This document shows, one piece after another, positions 30,958 to 39,890 of a stretch of 39,926 nt of DNA (position 1 is its first letter; each line of letters starts with the position of its first letter). The stretch comes from Candidatus Omnitrophota bacterium (GTDB taxonomy: Bacteria > Omnitrophota > Gorgyraeia > Gygaellales > Profunditerraquicolaceae): the NCBI GenBank assembly GCA_026387405.1, contig JAPLLV010000012.1, positions 1-39,926 of the forward strand, written 5' to 3'. Made by a program: the position numbers and the translations under genes. The notes beneath the pieces were generated by a model. That model ran no database searches and was not told the DNA's origin. It was given only the letters and a program-made list of their open reading frames with translations.

Positions 30958-32561
30958 ATATTTGGGCCATTGAGCCTAACCGTATAAAAAGGTATTCTTT
31001 TACCAAATAACCTGTATACAGTTTTAAGTTGTGCGTAACCAAAATCCTTTTCCAAATAATCTTTTGGATCCCAGGTTCCGCCTTTCTCCAAAATCAAATA
31101 TTCTAATCGGCCGTGATAACCCAATAAACCTAATTCTTTAGGATGATAATTATCTTGTATATAACGGGCGATCTCGGGAGAATTACTCTCTAATTGCTGA
31201 AAATATAATGCGGGGTAAATACATATGTATCTTATTTTGAATTTAGCCTCTTTTTCTTTAAAATCTGCCAAATCTACGGGCCAGCCGGAATACCTTTGGG
31301 CATATGTTGCGATCCCCAAGCCCTGTGAATGCGTGGACAGAAATAATCTTTCCCCGGGAAGAGTAAGTTTTTTTAAAGAATTCCCGGCCACATCAACTCC
31401 CCAGAAATTAGTTGCGTACATTCTATATATAGATTTGCAAACAGGCATAGCTGATAAAACTATTATCAAGCTGATCAAATACCCCGGCATATTCATTCCT
31501 ATTATTTTGCTGATCTTAAGCACGGCATAGACTGAAGCAATACAAACCATTCCCAAAAAAGGCATTTGGTAATAATTATGTTGATTAATATAATCGGAGA
31601 AGATCATGGAATATGGCACTATCGTAAACGCCCATCCAATTATATAACGGCCGACGATCTCTTTCCTTCCCAGGGAAGCAATGATAACTCCACATATTGC
31701 TAAAAAAGTAAATACTATAGTGAAATTCTCTCCCTGGATGTACCACCAAACGATCCTCCAGTTAAGATTCCAATATGCGGGGGAAAATAAATCGAATATC
31801 TTAATTCTGTCAAGAGTCAGCTGAGGAACAAAATGCCATTGCCCGATAAGCTTTAACCATATTATTGTTAAAATTATAAATGAATAGGGCAAAATAAAAT
31901 AAGCTAAATATGAAAATACCGCCTTTTTATTCTTACGCATATATTTAAACGGCAGGAGGAATAAAAACGGCAGAGCTCCGAAAATAAAAGAAAACTTATA
32001 AAGCCAGGCTGCAAAAAAAGCAATGCCCCCTAAAATGAGATAATTCTTTTTATGACGATAAGCAAACTCGAGATAAAATAAATTGCCTACCAGCATAAAG
32101 AAAAATGCCGGGCTCTCTGGCTGGAGATTACGCGAGAAAAATACGGCTAACGGCATAATGGCCAATAAGAATGCGCAGAATAAGGCGAGAATTAAATCTT
32201 GAAATAATAACAGCGCGATCCTATAAATGGCTAAAATACTGATTATTCCAAATAATACATTTATCAAGCGAGGCCCCCAAAGGTTTCTGCCTATAATGTT
32301 CCATGACGCGAGTATCTGATAGCTGATAAGCGGCGGCTGAGGGAATATTTTTATTTGGGTGTCAGGCTCAAAGGCGTTAAAAAAATATACTTTACGGCTT
32401 ATGAAATCCCCTGTATCACGCATATTTTCCGCTATGCTTAGAAAGTCATTTTCTTTCATATTATGGTAGCCGATAGCAGGAAAATCAAGGTTATAAGTCC
32501 TTAAAAAAAAGCCTAATGATACTATTAAGGATAGTATCATTATCACGTGTACTTTTTTCAT
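30954..32561 (-). CDS. GT39/PMT-like membrane glycosyltransferase
   Basis: The 535-residue GT-C type protein has about 10-12 hydrophobic segments. The N-terminal region resembles the PMT_2/ArnT family: LGFFLRTYNLDFPAIGYHN, a first periplasmic loop, FPQPPLISYQILASWNIIGRNLWGPRLINVLFGIISILAIYRIA, and SRNLQPESPAFFFMLVGNLFYLEFA. Such enzymes use polyprenyl-phosphate sugars to glycosylate proteins or lipids outside the membrane. The strict acidic DE pair of the first loop is not clear here. The C-terminal 130 residues are soluble. It is tightly spaced with the polyprenyl-phosphate GT2 upstream, a plausible donor supplier, and overlaps the radical SAM gene by 4 nt. Confidence 0.82.
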   Translation of the reverse strand: MKKVHVIMILSLIVSLGFFLRTYNLDFPAIGYHNMKENDFLSIAENMRDTGDFISRKVYFFNAFEPDTQIKIFPQPPLISYQILASWNIIGRNLWGPRLINVLFGIISILAIYRIALLLFQDLILALFCAFLLAIMPLAVFFSRNLQPESPAFFFMLVGNLFYLEFAYRHKKNYLILGGIAFFAAWLYKFSFIFGALPFLFLLPFKYMRKNKKAVFSYLAYFILPYSFIILTIIWLKLIGQWHFVPQLTLDRIKIFDLFSPAYWNLNWRIVWWYIQGENFTIVFTFLAICGVIIASLGRKEIVGRYIIGWAFTIVPYSMIFSDYINQHNYYQMPFLGMVCIASVYAVLKISKIIGMNMPGYLISLIIVLSAMPVCKSIYRMYATNFWGVDVAGNSLKKLTLPGERLFLSTHSQGLGIATYAQRYSGWPVDLADFKEKEAKFKIRYICIYPALYFQQLESNSPEIARYIQDNYHPKELGLLGYHGRLEYLILEKGGTWDPKDYLEKDFGYAQLKTVYRLFGKRIPFYTVRLNGPNI

Positions 32562-32573
32562 CGTTGACGTTAT

Positions 32574-33713
32574 TTAATCTCTATCAAGGAATAAAAGGCT
32601 GATAAAAAATGAGGAAAAAATGGTCTGAAGGCCCACGACTAATAATGTCATTGCTAAGATAGATTCCCTTATTCTATACAAAGCTCCGAATCCTTTGGAA
32701 AACCAATCTAAAAATATAAATAATAGGATAATAAACCCTGCCAAAAACACCCCTATCCCCAGAAAAATCCCTTTTTCTAAGCTGAAATTTCGTTGAAAGA
32801 AACGCGTAATTCTGTCGTATTTTAAAAAGCCTTGTTTGATGGCAAAGGTGTGCGCATAAATGCCTATATTAAGAACCTGATATGAAAGAATACAGATAAC
32901 GCTGGAAAAAACCATAAGATGCAGGTCCCACTGCCGTCCAAGAAAAAGGAAAGGCCCCTTAAGCAAGGCCAGCAGAAAGAACATTCCAAGGATAAAACTT
33001 GTTAAACCGGGAATAAAATACAGCCATAAAGGGCAATAAAGCAGCATAAAACGGATATGCCGCCAGGCATCAAATAAAGGGTGTAACTTCGATTCTCCAG
33101 CGCGGGGATGGTAACTTATAGGGATCTCGCATACCTTGAGGTTGCTCTGCAATACAGCTACCACCATTTCTGTTGCAAATTCCATACCCAGCGTTCTTAA
33201 TTGCATCTTTTTATAAGCCCCGGAGGTAAAGGCGCGCATTCCGCAATGCACATCGGAGATACCTGTGCGGAAAAAAAGCCTGCACAATCCCGAGAGGATA
33301 GGATTACCGATGTAACGGTTCATCCACGGCATGGCCTTATCTTCAATTTTTCCTTTAAACCTCGAACCGATAACAAAATCAAATCCTGATTCTAATTTTT
33401 TTATAAAAACCGCCATTTCGTAAAAATCATAGGTATTATCGCTGTCCGCCATCACGATAAAGACCCCTTTTACTTCTCTAAGGCCCCGCAAATAAGCCGC
33501 GCCGTATCCCTTATGAGGCTCCTGGAGCACCCTTACGCCCTGCGATAACGCTATCTCTCTTGATCTATCCGTAGAGCCGTTGTCCACAACTATAATCTCA
33601 CCTTCGATATTCTCTTTTATAAAGACTTCTTTAATTTTTTTAATACAGATGCCCAGGGTCTCTTCTTCATTAAGGCAAGGCAAAACCACCGAAACCTCGA
33701 TATCCTGCTTCAT
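32574..33713 (-). CDS. Polyprenyl-phosphate glycosyltransferase-like GT2 (dolichol-P-mannose synthase type)
   Basis: The 379-residue protein has a cytosolic GT2 domain: SVVLPCLNEEETLGICIKKI, IIVVDNGSTDRSREIA, GYGAAYLRGLREVKG, and FIVMADSDNTYDF with DSD as the metal motif. About four membrane helices follow at residues 225-375. This layout is typical of enzymes that make polyprenyl-P-sugar for GT-C enzymes such as the PMT-like and STT3-like neighbours. I prefer the ATG at 33713, which has GGGAG 5 nt upstream within the STT3 gene's end. A GTG at 33719 overlaps the STT3 stop and is less well placed. Confidence 0.9.
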   Translation of the reverse strand: MKQDIEVSVVLPCLNEEETLGICIKKIKEVFIKENIEGEIIVVDNGSTDRSREIALSQGVRVLQEPHKGYGAAYLRGLREVKGVFIVMADSDNTYDFYEMAVFIKKLESGFDFVIGSRFKGKIEDKAMPWMNRYIGNPILSGLCRLFFRTGISDVHCGMRAFTSGAYKKMQLRTLGMEFATEMVVAVLQSNLKVCEIPISYHPRAGESKLHPLFDAWRHIRFMLLYCPLWLYFIPGLTSFILGMFFLLALLKGPFLFLGRQWDLHLMVFSSVICILSYQVLNIGIYAHTFAIKQGFLKYDRITRFFQRNFSLEKGIFLGIGVFLAGFIILLFIFLDWFSKGFGALYRIRESILAMTLLVVGLQTIFSSFFISLLFLDRD

Positions 33714-33715
33714 AA

Positions 33716-36235
33716 TCACTCCCAGACGATCTCGAAAACCCGGATGAAGGAGTCGGGCGCAACCTTTTCTTCTATAAAAGGCTTAAAATGCTTCAATCCC
33801 GCGGCATTTAAAAAATATAACCTCACAAAGAGGCTGTCCGCCAAAGGCCTCTCCAATAAAACTGCCCGGTACTCATTTTTATCCTTGAAAACAAGCAGCG
33901 ATAAATCCAACTCATTATTAGGATAGACGACTTCTCTAAGCTGGTTATTCTCAAAGAGGAACAGGCTCTTGGGTATTCTAAAGCGGTCTAACCTCGGGGA
34001 ATATAAATATATCCTCTGTTCTTTGGGCCTGAAGACAAAACCCTTATCAAATAGCACAAGGCCATCCGTTTCCTGCCCCTTAAGCAGCCGGCTGTGGATC
34101 TTAAACCTCTCTGAGACTATCTCTTCCAGATCATCCGGATCTGCCAAAACCGCTTCTCTGGAGAACCTTTCTATTTCTTCCTTGTCCTGCGCCTTTATCT
34201 TTGCCAAGTAGCCTTTGGCGGCATCTAATCCCGGCCCTTCACTCTTCTTGGCCAGGTAGGCCTTGACAAAATCCCAGGAACCAATGTAAGATATCGAACC
34301 CAGCTTATCGCACATGGTATTGTCGACAATGAAATAAGCCTTCGGGGGCTTATCAAAGACCAGATGCATGACCTTTTCTGCGTTGGGCGCAGGCAACGCA
34401 GAAAGAAGCGCCGCTCTCGCCGCTTCCGGCTTAAGACCAAGGATCTTTTTTAACAACAATGCCGACCTGAGAGGATCCTTAAGCCCCTCATTTATAACCT
34501 CATACGCCCGGTTTCCGCCGTTATTGAGCATCGCCAGGGTCTTTACCGCCTCTTCTTCGTTTTTGGATAATAAAACATCGGCCATCCAGTAGGCCTGCGG
34601 CGTATTCTGGCTCTGGCCGTCGAATATCACCTTGCGGTTGGCTACCGCCTTAAACCAATCGCCGTAATCCCACCAGGAATTAATGACTCCCTCAACCGGA
34701 GTTTTTTCTTTTATCTGCGTTAACACTTTATACCAATCCGTATTCATCAACGGAAAAATGGTCTTGGCCCTGGCATAAGCATTAAAAAAGTCTTGCGCTC
34801 CCAAAATAAGTACAGCCCCTAATATAAGATATCCGATGACATTCTTCCCTTTCTTCTTAAAATACGCGCAGGCCTGAGAAACTCCTATGCCCAGAGAACA
34901 TCCCATGGGAAGGTGCAAGAATGCCGTAAATCTCCTGCCGCTGAAACAGGCGAAGAACATTCCGATAAACCAGAACACCAGCATAATCGTAAAGGTGCGC
35001 CTGAAGCCTGCGATCTTGCGTTCCTTGATAGTGCGTAAGAAGAGATGCAACAAAAATAACAGGGCGACAAAAAAGAGAAATGTATTCCCGCTTGCCTCAG
35101 TTATACCTTCAAGGCTTATCTTGCCTATCTCGCTTACTGTTATATAAACATTAGGCCAGACCGAGCCGGTAAGGCCTTTATTCAAAGTAACTACGTTCAT
35201 TATCAGGGGGTATAAACTGTTCAGCGGGTCATAGCCTGACAATACAATGACCCAGAAACAAGCGCTTAACGCAAAGATGCTTAAATAAATCAGATGGGCC
35301 TTGAAAGTAACGACGGGCTTCTCCTTGTATTGGAAGTATGCGCAAGCCACGTTCACCGAGGAAAAGACTTCATAGCCCGCTATGAGCGCAAATATAAACC
35401 ACCATCCGGGCCAGGTAAAGGAAAACAGTCCTACCCAAAATGCAGAAAAAATGATCCAGGCCAACTTGGGCTTGTTCGCTTTTGTATCCGCAGACTTAGC
35501 GTATGCCCAAACCGCCAATAAAGGCAGTAAGAGATTCAAAACATCCATGTCGAACCAGCCGGCGCTGCTGTGCAACAGAAAATCAGGGGCAAACCCTACA
35601 TACAAACAGGTAATTACAGCCGCAAGATTACCCCAGTATTTAAAAATCACGCAATATAGCAATACGAAAAAAATTACGGCATAAACAAGCGGCAGATAAA
35701 AAAGAAAGGTAAATAACGGAATAACGGCAAATAAAGAAAATATCCGGTAAAGCAAAGCGGATGAGCGGAATAGAAAATGGTTCCACACCAGGAAACTTCC
35801 CGATGGCGCCAGCATCAGGGTATCCAGATTATAACCGCCTGCTAATTTATCCCCGGGGTGGCCCAAGAGCAGGACATTTTGCGTGTAACGCGCCCAGTTC
35901 CAACAATCCAGCTCCATAAGATAAGTCTGTCCGCGAGAATCCTGGTACCGGCTTTTTAACTTAGCATACTCATCCTGAATTTTCTTTTTTATCTCCTTTT
36001 GGTGGTCTTTTTTATACTGCGAGATAAAGACTTCGACCAACCTATCCCTCGTCAAGGCGCTAAAATCAGGATAAGTTTTTTCGGTTGCCTTTATAGCGCT
36101 ATTACGGATATTCTCTTCGACTGTCTGGCGGGCAGGGCCTTTTAACTGCGGGAAATTAATAGTGAATGTGCGTAGATATAAATTTACTCCTAAAACAAAG
36201 ATCAGACCGATAAAAAAATAAAAACGGTTCTTCAT
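33716..36235 (-). CDS. STT3/AglB/PglB-type oligosaccharyltransferase
   Basis: This is the single-subunit enzyme that transfers a lipid-linked glycan to Asn in N-x-S/T sequons. The 839-residue protein has a first helix, a long external loop and about 12 more membrane segments. A soluble C-terminal domain follows. Catalytic features are all visible: an acidic residue at D110 in the first loop (ELDCWNWARYTQN), DMD at 229-231 (GWFDMDVLNLLLP), E369 in TVSE of external loop 5, RR near 434 (SGRRFTAFLHLP), and the sequon-binding WWDYG at 521-525. The N-terminal loop insert (about 30-108, charged and helical) is longer than in PglB. It heads the glycan operon behind a strong promoter. Confidence 0.93.
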   Translation of the reverse strand: MKNRFYFFIGLIFVLGVNLYLRTFTINFPQLKGPARQTVEENIRNSAIKATEKTYPDFSALTRDRLVEVFISQYKKDHQKEIKKKIQDEYAKLKSRYQDSRGQTYLMELDCWNWARYTQNVLLLGHPGDKLAGGYNLDTLMLAPSGSFLVWNHFLFRSSALLYRIFSLFAVIPLFTFLFYLPLVYAVIFFVLLYCVIFKYWGNLAAVITCLYVGFAPDFLLHSSAGWFDMDVLNLLLPLLAVWAYAKSADTKANKPKLAWIIFSAFWVGLFSFTWPGWWFIFALIAGYEVFSSVNVACAYFQYKEKPVVTFKAHLIYLSIFALSACFWVIVLSGYDPLNSLYPLIMNVVTLNKGLTGSVWPNVYITVSEIGKISLEGITEASGNTFLFFVALLFLLHLFLRTIKERKIAGFRRTFTIMLVFWFIGMFFACFSGRRFTAFLHLPMGCSLGIGVSQACAYFKKKGKNVIGYLILGAVLILGAQDFFNAYARAKTIFPLMNTDWYKVLTQIKEKTPVEGVINSWWDYGDWFKAVANRKVIFDGQSQNTPQAYWMADVLLSKNEEEAVKTLAMLNNGGNRAYEVINEGLKDPLRSALLLKKILGLKPEAARAALLSALPAPNAEKVMHLVFDKPPKAYFIVDNTMCDKLGSISYIGSWDFVKAYLAKKSEGPGLDAAKGYLAKIKAQDKEEIERFSREAVLADPDDLEEIVSERFKIHSRLLKGQETDGLVLFDKGFVFRPKEQRIYLYSPRLDRFRIPKSLFLFENNQLREVVYPNNELDLSLLVFKDKNEYRAVLLERPLADSLFVRLYFLNAAGLKHFKPFIEEKVAPDSFIRVFEIVWE

Positions 36236-36306
36236 AGATCCTATATTGTAATTAGCAATTTATTCGACGCTAAATAGAATAATTCATTTACCTATATATA
36301 ATAGGA

Positions 36307-36335
36307 ATTATATCATTCAATATAAACAATGTAAA
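36307..36335 (-). promoter_or_regulatory. Sigma70 promoter of the STT3/glycan operon
   Basis: On the minus strand TTTACA (36330-36335), 17-bp spacer, TATAAT (36307-36312), one mismatch in all. The predicted leader is about 65 nt. The rest of the 36236-36382 gap is AT-rich with no gene. Confidence 0.8.
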
Positions 36336-36382
36336 ATGAAAAAGAGATTTGCCGGCATGAGGGAAGGGTTTTTGGGAAAGAT

Positions 36383-38770
36383 TTATTGACGCTCAAGCTC
36401 CAATAAATACGTCCTTGCGCGGGCGTCTTCTGGATTTAAGGCAAGTGTTTCTTTAAGCTCTTTTTTGCACAGATCTATTAAGCCTAAATACCTGTAGGCA
36501 ACGGCAAGATTAAAGTGCGCGTCTATGTTCCCGGCATCATAATCGAGGAGCTTTTCCAATACCTGCCTTGCCTTATTGAATTCTCCCAGCCTGCCATACG
36601 AAACACCTAATTTAATTTGATAATCAACGCGCTCCGGCATAACCTTATTCAACCATAGATATTGTGCGATCGCCTCTTTGTCATAACCTTTTAAAAAAGC
36701 AAAATCTGCCAACAGTCCCCTGGCCGCGGGATCATTAGGCCTATGCCTAAGCGCCTGTTTATAATAATATAGCGCCCTGCCGGCATCCCTGTCTTTTTCC
36801 AATTCAGCGGCGAGCAGCAGAATATCCGGATCTGACGGCTCGATCTCTAAAGCCCTCTTGGCAAGAATCCGGGCATTGTCATAACTACCTTTCTTATAAA
36901 AACAATAACCAAGCCAGAAATCGCCCTTTTCCAAAAGAGGGTTTATGGCAAGGGCATGCAGATATTGAACGACTGCCTGATCATATGAACCGATATTGAT
37001 CAACCAGTTCCCTTTAGCGACGGAATCTAACGGGTCGGGAAAGTTATTTACTTGGCCGATAATCTTCCGTAAGAGAAGATTATTCGGGTATTTCAAAGAG
37101 CTTTTTTCGTATTCCTCTAAGATCCCCGGCGTATCTGCGGGTTTTCCAAAAAGGTCCGCTTTATATCGTCCTAAAAAATCTTTAGCGAACTTTTCATTTC
37201 TTAAAAATACCACGCATCGCCCGTCAAAATATACACAGGTCCATTTACCCGGATCAAGCGCATATCGGGTCACATTGATATTCTGTCCGTACAGAAAATC
37301 AGTAGTTAAAATAATGATCCCGATATCATAATCCCGCACCAGCTTTTCCCAATATTCCTGTCTATGCAACAGCAGCACCTTCTGGAAGACCCCTGAGGAA
37401 CAATACAGATCAAACCTTCCATCAATAAATACTTTCCTTTTTGGAAATTCCTTCCAAATAATAAAAGCCCCGTATTGATCGCTGTTATAAATATTGCCGT
37501 ATAAGTTATGCTCATCGAGAAACTTAAGTGCGAGCTCGGGGTTACTTTCAAGATCAATGCCTGAGCCGTATTTTTTCCAAGTCTTCCCTTCTATTATTGT
37601 TTTTGCCGTAAAGAGATCTACGCAGCGCCAGGCTAAAATACTGAGCAAAAATAAGCCGAAGGAAAATTTGGCAATCCTCCTCAGAGAGATATTCATCCTC
37701 CAGCGCTCTCTGACCTTAATCGGCAACCCCCTGCAATCAAAAAAGGATTCGGCAAAAATACAGGCAGACAAGATTGAGAAGGCATCTTGCAAACGGACAG
37801 CCAGCAAAGAGAATAATAAGAATACGATAAAAAGCAATATTTGCGCTCTGCAAACTTTTTTTATATGCACCAAAAGCGAGACCGCGGTAATACCCGCCAT
37901 AACTTTATAGGTCAACCTGTAAGAACTGAATATTCCGGAGAACGTATTAAAACTCGGGCGCCATTCAGAAATAAATTTTCCCCCGATAAACATATCGGCC
38001 TGGCGGGAAGAAAAGAATATCCTTAATGGATACAGGATCCCTTTTATCCCATAAGGGTTGAGAAACAGGCAAAACAGGCAGGCGCCGATAAGCATTAAAA
38101 GATCCCTTTGCTCGGTTACGATATGCCGGGCATCTCTGTGAGACTCACCCGGAGGAACAATAGCAATCCCTGGCCAGGCATGATCAAGATATGCGCCTGC
38201 CAAAAAAACAACTTGCATAGACAAAGAAAGATACGCTCCTCCTATATAAATATTTTGCCAGACAAACTGCAGGAGAGGAATGAAAAGGATCATTTTTCCA
38301 AAAGGATTTTTGTGGTGGAGGGTGAGAATATAAAAATAGAACAGGATAAACAGATAACTGAAGAAGAATGGGCGGCAAAACAAGCGGTTAAAAAGGGCGA
38401 AGGAAACAGCCAGGGTAAGGATAGCGGCGGTGGATAATAAAAGCCTTCTCTTGAGATAGAAAAAAAGCAAAACCGCGATCAACGTAAAAAATAGGCAGCG
38501 GAATAACTGCAGCCCCAGTAAACCAAAAAGCCTGTATGCGCCATAAAAGATAACATCCCCTAACCACTGGGTAGCAAACCATTCTACATTATTGGAAGTA
38601 TAGGAATATACGTCATGGAAAGGCAAGAACCCTTGAGTAACTATCAATTCTCCGGTTTTTAAATGATACCAAATATCCTCGATCTCTATAGGCCTGAAAT
38701 ACATGGCGGCGATAAGAAAAAAAATCAGGCATAGCAGCAAAAAAATTAAGGGTTTTTTACAGGATTTCAT
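36383..38770 (-). CDS. Polytopic membrane protein (GT-C-like) with C-terminal TPR domain
   Basis: The 795-residue protein is of uncertain function. The N-terminal half (about 1-395) has 9-11 hydrophobic segments and the first-loop signature EIEDIWYHLKTGELIV...FHDVYSYTSNNVEW. This pattern recurs in bacterial GT-C-like TPR membrane proteins of glycan loci. A soluble region follows (about 395-560), including NIYNSDQYGAFIIWKEFPKRKVFIDGRFDLY, reminiscent of the C-terminal part of PMT-like enzymes. About six TPRs follow (about 575-795), for example SYDQAVVQYLHALAINP, SYDNARILAKRALEIEP and LIDLCKKELKETLALNP. It sits 17 nt after a prepilin gene and upstream of the STT3 promoter. A role in protein glycosylation or cell-surface assembly is inferred from context only. 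Confidence 0.78.
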   Translation of the reverse strand: MKSCKKPLIFLLLCLIFFLIAAMYFRPIEIEDIWYHLKTGELIVTQGFLPFHDVYSYTSNNVEWFATQWLGDVIFYGAYRLFGLLGLQLFRCLFFTLIAVLLFFYLKRRLLLSTAAILTLAVSFALFNRLFCRPFFFSYLFILFYFYILTLHHKNPFGKMILFIPLLQFVWQNIYIGGAYLSLSMQVVFLAGAYLDHAWPGIAIVPPGESHRDARHIVTEQRDLLMLIGACLFCLFLNPYGIKGILYPLRIFFSSRQADMFIGGKFISEWRPSFNTFSGIFSSYRLTYKVMAGITAVSLLVHIKKVCRAQILLFIVFLLFSLLAVRLQDAFSILSACIFAESFFDCRGLPIKVRERWRMNISLRRIAKFSFGLFLLSILAWRCVDLFTAKTIIEGKTWKKYGSGIDLESNPELALKFLDEHNLYGNIYNSDQYGAFIIWKEFPKRKVFIDGRFDLYCSSGVFQKVLLLHRQEYWEKLVRDYDIGIIILTTDFLYGQNINVTRYALDPGKWTCVYFDGRCVVFLRNEKFAKDFLGRYKADLFGKPADTPGILEEYEKSSLKYPNNLLLRKIIGQVNNFPDPLDSVAKGNWLINIGSYDQAVVQYLHALAINPLLEKGDFWLGYCFYKKGSYDNARILAKRALEIEPSDPDILLLAAELEKDRDAGRALYYYKQALRHRPNDPAARGLLADFAFLKGYDKEAIAQYLWLNKVMPERVDYQIKLGVSYGRLGEFNKARQVLEKLLDYDAGNIDAHFNLAVAYRYLGLIDLCKKELKETLALNPEDARARTYLLELERQ

Positions 38771-38787
38771 GGGGGTGATTAAAAAGG

Positions 38788-39414
38788 CTAATTGCTGGAG
38801 ACGCCGGGCATCTTGATGCGGCTATACATTACTACTTCGGGATTATCTTTGGAGACTACCAGGTTGCTGGGATCCCAGCGGCCGGTGATCTTTACGTCAA
38901 GATAGTTTATATTTTCATTAAAATAGAAATGCGTATCTGGACCGTCCTTAAGGTGATCTTTGTCCGCTACGATGTGACCCGTAGTAATATACTCAGGGGT
39001 TGCGCCGCTATAGAACAGTATTTGATGGGTTCCCGGATCATAAACATATTCTACCTGGCCGTCAGGATAAGGACCGTCGGTTTCCAGTTTGCCGTCCGGT
39101 GTGTGTGTGTTATCTAGGCCATTACCGGTATCAATCCAGATCGCGATCCCGTTTAAAGTATCAATAGTTGTAAGATGAATAGGAAAATTCATCGTATTCC
39201 CTATTGCCCCGCCGCTGTAATTGGTCCCGGTGATGCTTTTAGTCAAATGCTCCAACACCACCGTAACCTCGTTTTGGACCACTGCTCGTCTTTTAGCGGC
39301 GAGAAAACTGTACCTGCTGAATGATTGTATTGAGGCAAAACCTAAGAAGATCATGGAAAAAATACATAAAGAAATGATAAGTTCGAGTAGAGTAACGCCC
39401 GGATTTTTTCTCAT
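38788..39414 (-). CDS. Prepilin-type protein (GspJ/PilW-like)
   Basis: The 208-residue protein has a class III signal: a short basic leader RKNPG followed by VTLLELIISLCIFSMIFLGF, giving cleavage after Gly6 and the conserved Glu at position 5 of the mature protein. The first helix continues to about residue 40 (FSRYSFLAAKRRAVVQNEVTVVLEHLTKSITG), as in minor pseudopilins. The remainder is a beta-rich globular part without recognisable motifs. One N-x-S/T sequon (NYS) is present. It pairs with the prepilin upstream and a REP element lies between. No ATPase or secretin gene is in the window. Confidence 0.88.
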   Translation of the reverse strand: MRKNPGVTLLELIISLCIFSMIFLGFASIQSFSRYSFLAAKRRAVVQNEVTVVLEHLTKSITGTNYSGGAIGNTMNFPIHLTTIDTLNGIAIWIDTGNGLDNTHTPDGKLETDGPYPDGQVEYVYDPGTHQILFYSGATPEYITTGHIVADKDHLKDGPDTHFYFNENINYLDVKITGRWDPSNLVVSKDNPEVVMYSRIKMPGVSSN

Positions 39415-39427
39415 ATAGCCTCAAAAA

Positions 39428-39482
39428 CGTGATTGCTTCGCCCCTGCTGCCGGCAGGCAGGCTTCGGGACTCGCAATGACGC
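39428..39482. repeat. REP-like dispersed palindrome, copy 4 of 4
   Basis: GTGATTGCTTCG at one end and ACTCGCAATGACG at the other, with the CTGCCGGCAGGCAG insert seen in copy 3. It fills the gap between the two prepilin genes and is shorter than the other copies. Confidence 0.85.
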
Positions 39483-39507
39483 TAATTTGCACAACAACGC
39501 TACAGTT

Positions 39508-39882
39508 TTATGACCCCGGTGAGACCTCTGTCCAGTTGATAGTCAGATTGACAGAACGCAGGTGAAAATCAGGCACTCCGGATATGGTTATATCTTGATT
39601 GTGATAAGTTGAATTATAGGATGTCCGGTCAATAGGTACCGAGTCCCGACAACCGTCGGGATTACTCAAGCAATTAGTGGCGCCATCGCCCCAGGTTCCT
39701 TGCGTAACATTCATCTGCAGGGGGTCCAAAAAATACCTCGCCAGTTCCCCGCTTGTCAGCCTGGAACGGCTATGTATGATATATCTCTTACCCATGACAA
39801 ACATCCCTGCCAGGCCCGCTACCACTATCCCCAGGATCACGGTCGAGGCAATGATCTCAACTAAGGTTAGGCCTTTTTTCAT
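39508..39882 (-). CDS. Prepilin-type protein (GspI/PilV-like) rich in N-glycosylation sequons
   Basis: The 124-residue protein has the class III signal MKKG followed by LTLVEIIASTVILGIVVAGLAGMFVMG, so it is cleaved after Gly4 with Glu at mature position 5. The short globular part contains two cysteines (TNCLSNPDGCRD) that could form a disulphide loop, and ends in NLTINWTEVSPGS. Four N-x-S/T sequons lie in the last 75 residues (NVT, NST, NLT, NWT), none with an acidic residue at -2. It is the first of the two prepilins in transcription order and lies 9 nt downstream of a family B hairpin. Confidence 0.88.
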   Translation of the reverse strand: MKKGLTLVEIIASTVILGIVVAGLAGMFVMGKRYIIHSRSRLTSGELARYFLDPLQMNVTQGTWGDGATNCLSNPDGCRDSVPIDRTSYNSTYHNQDITISGVPDFHLRSVNLTINWTEVSPGS

Positions 39883-39890
39883 CGTTAAAC

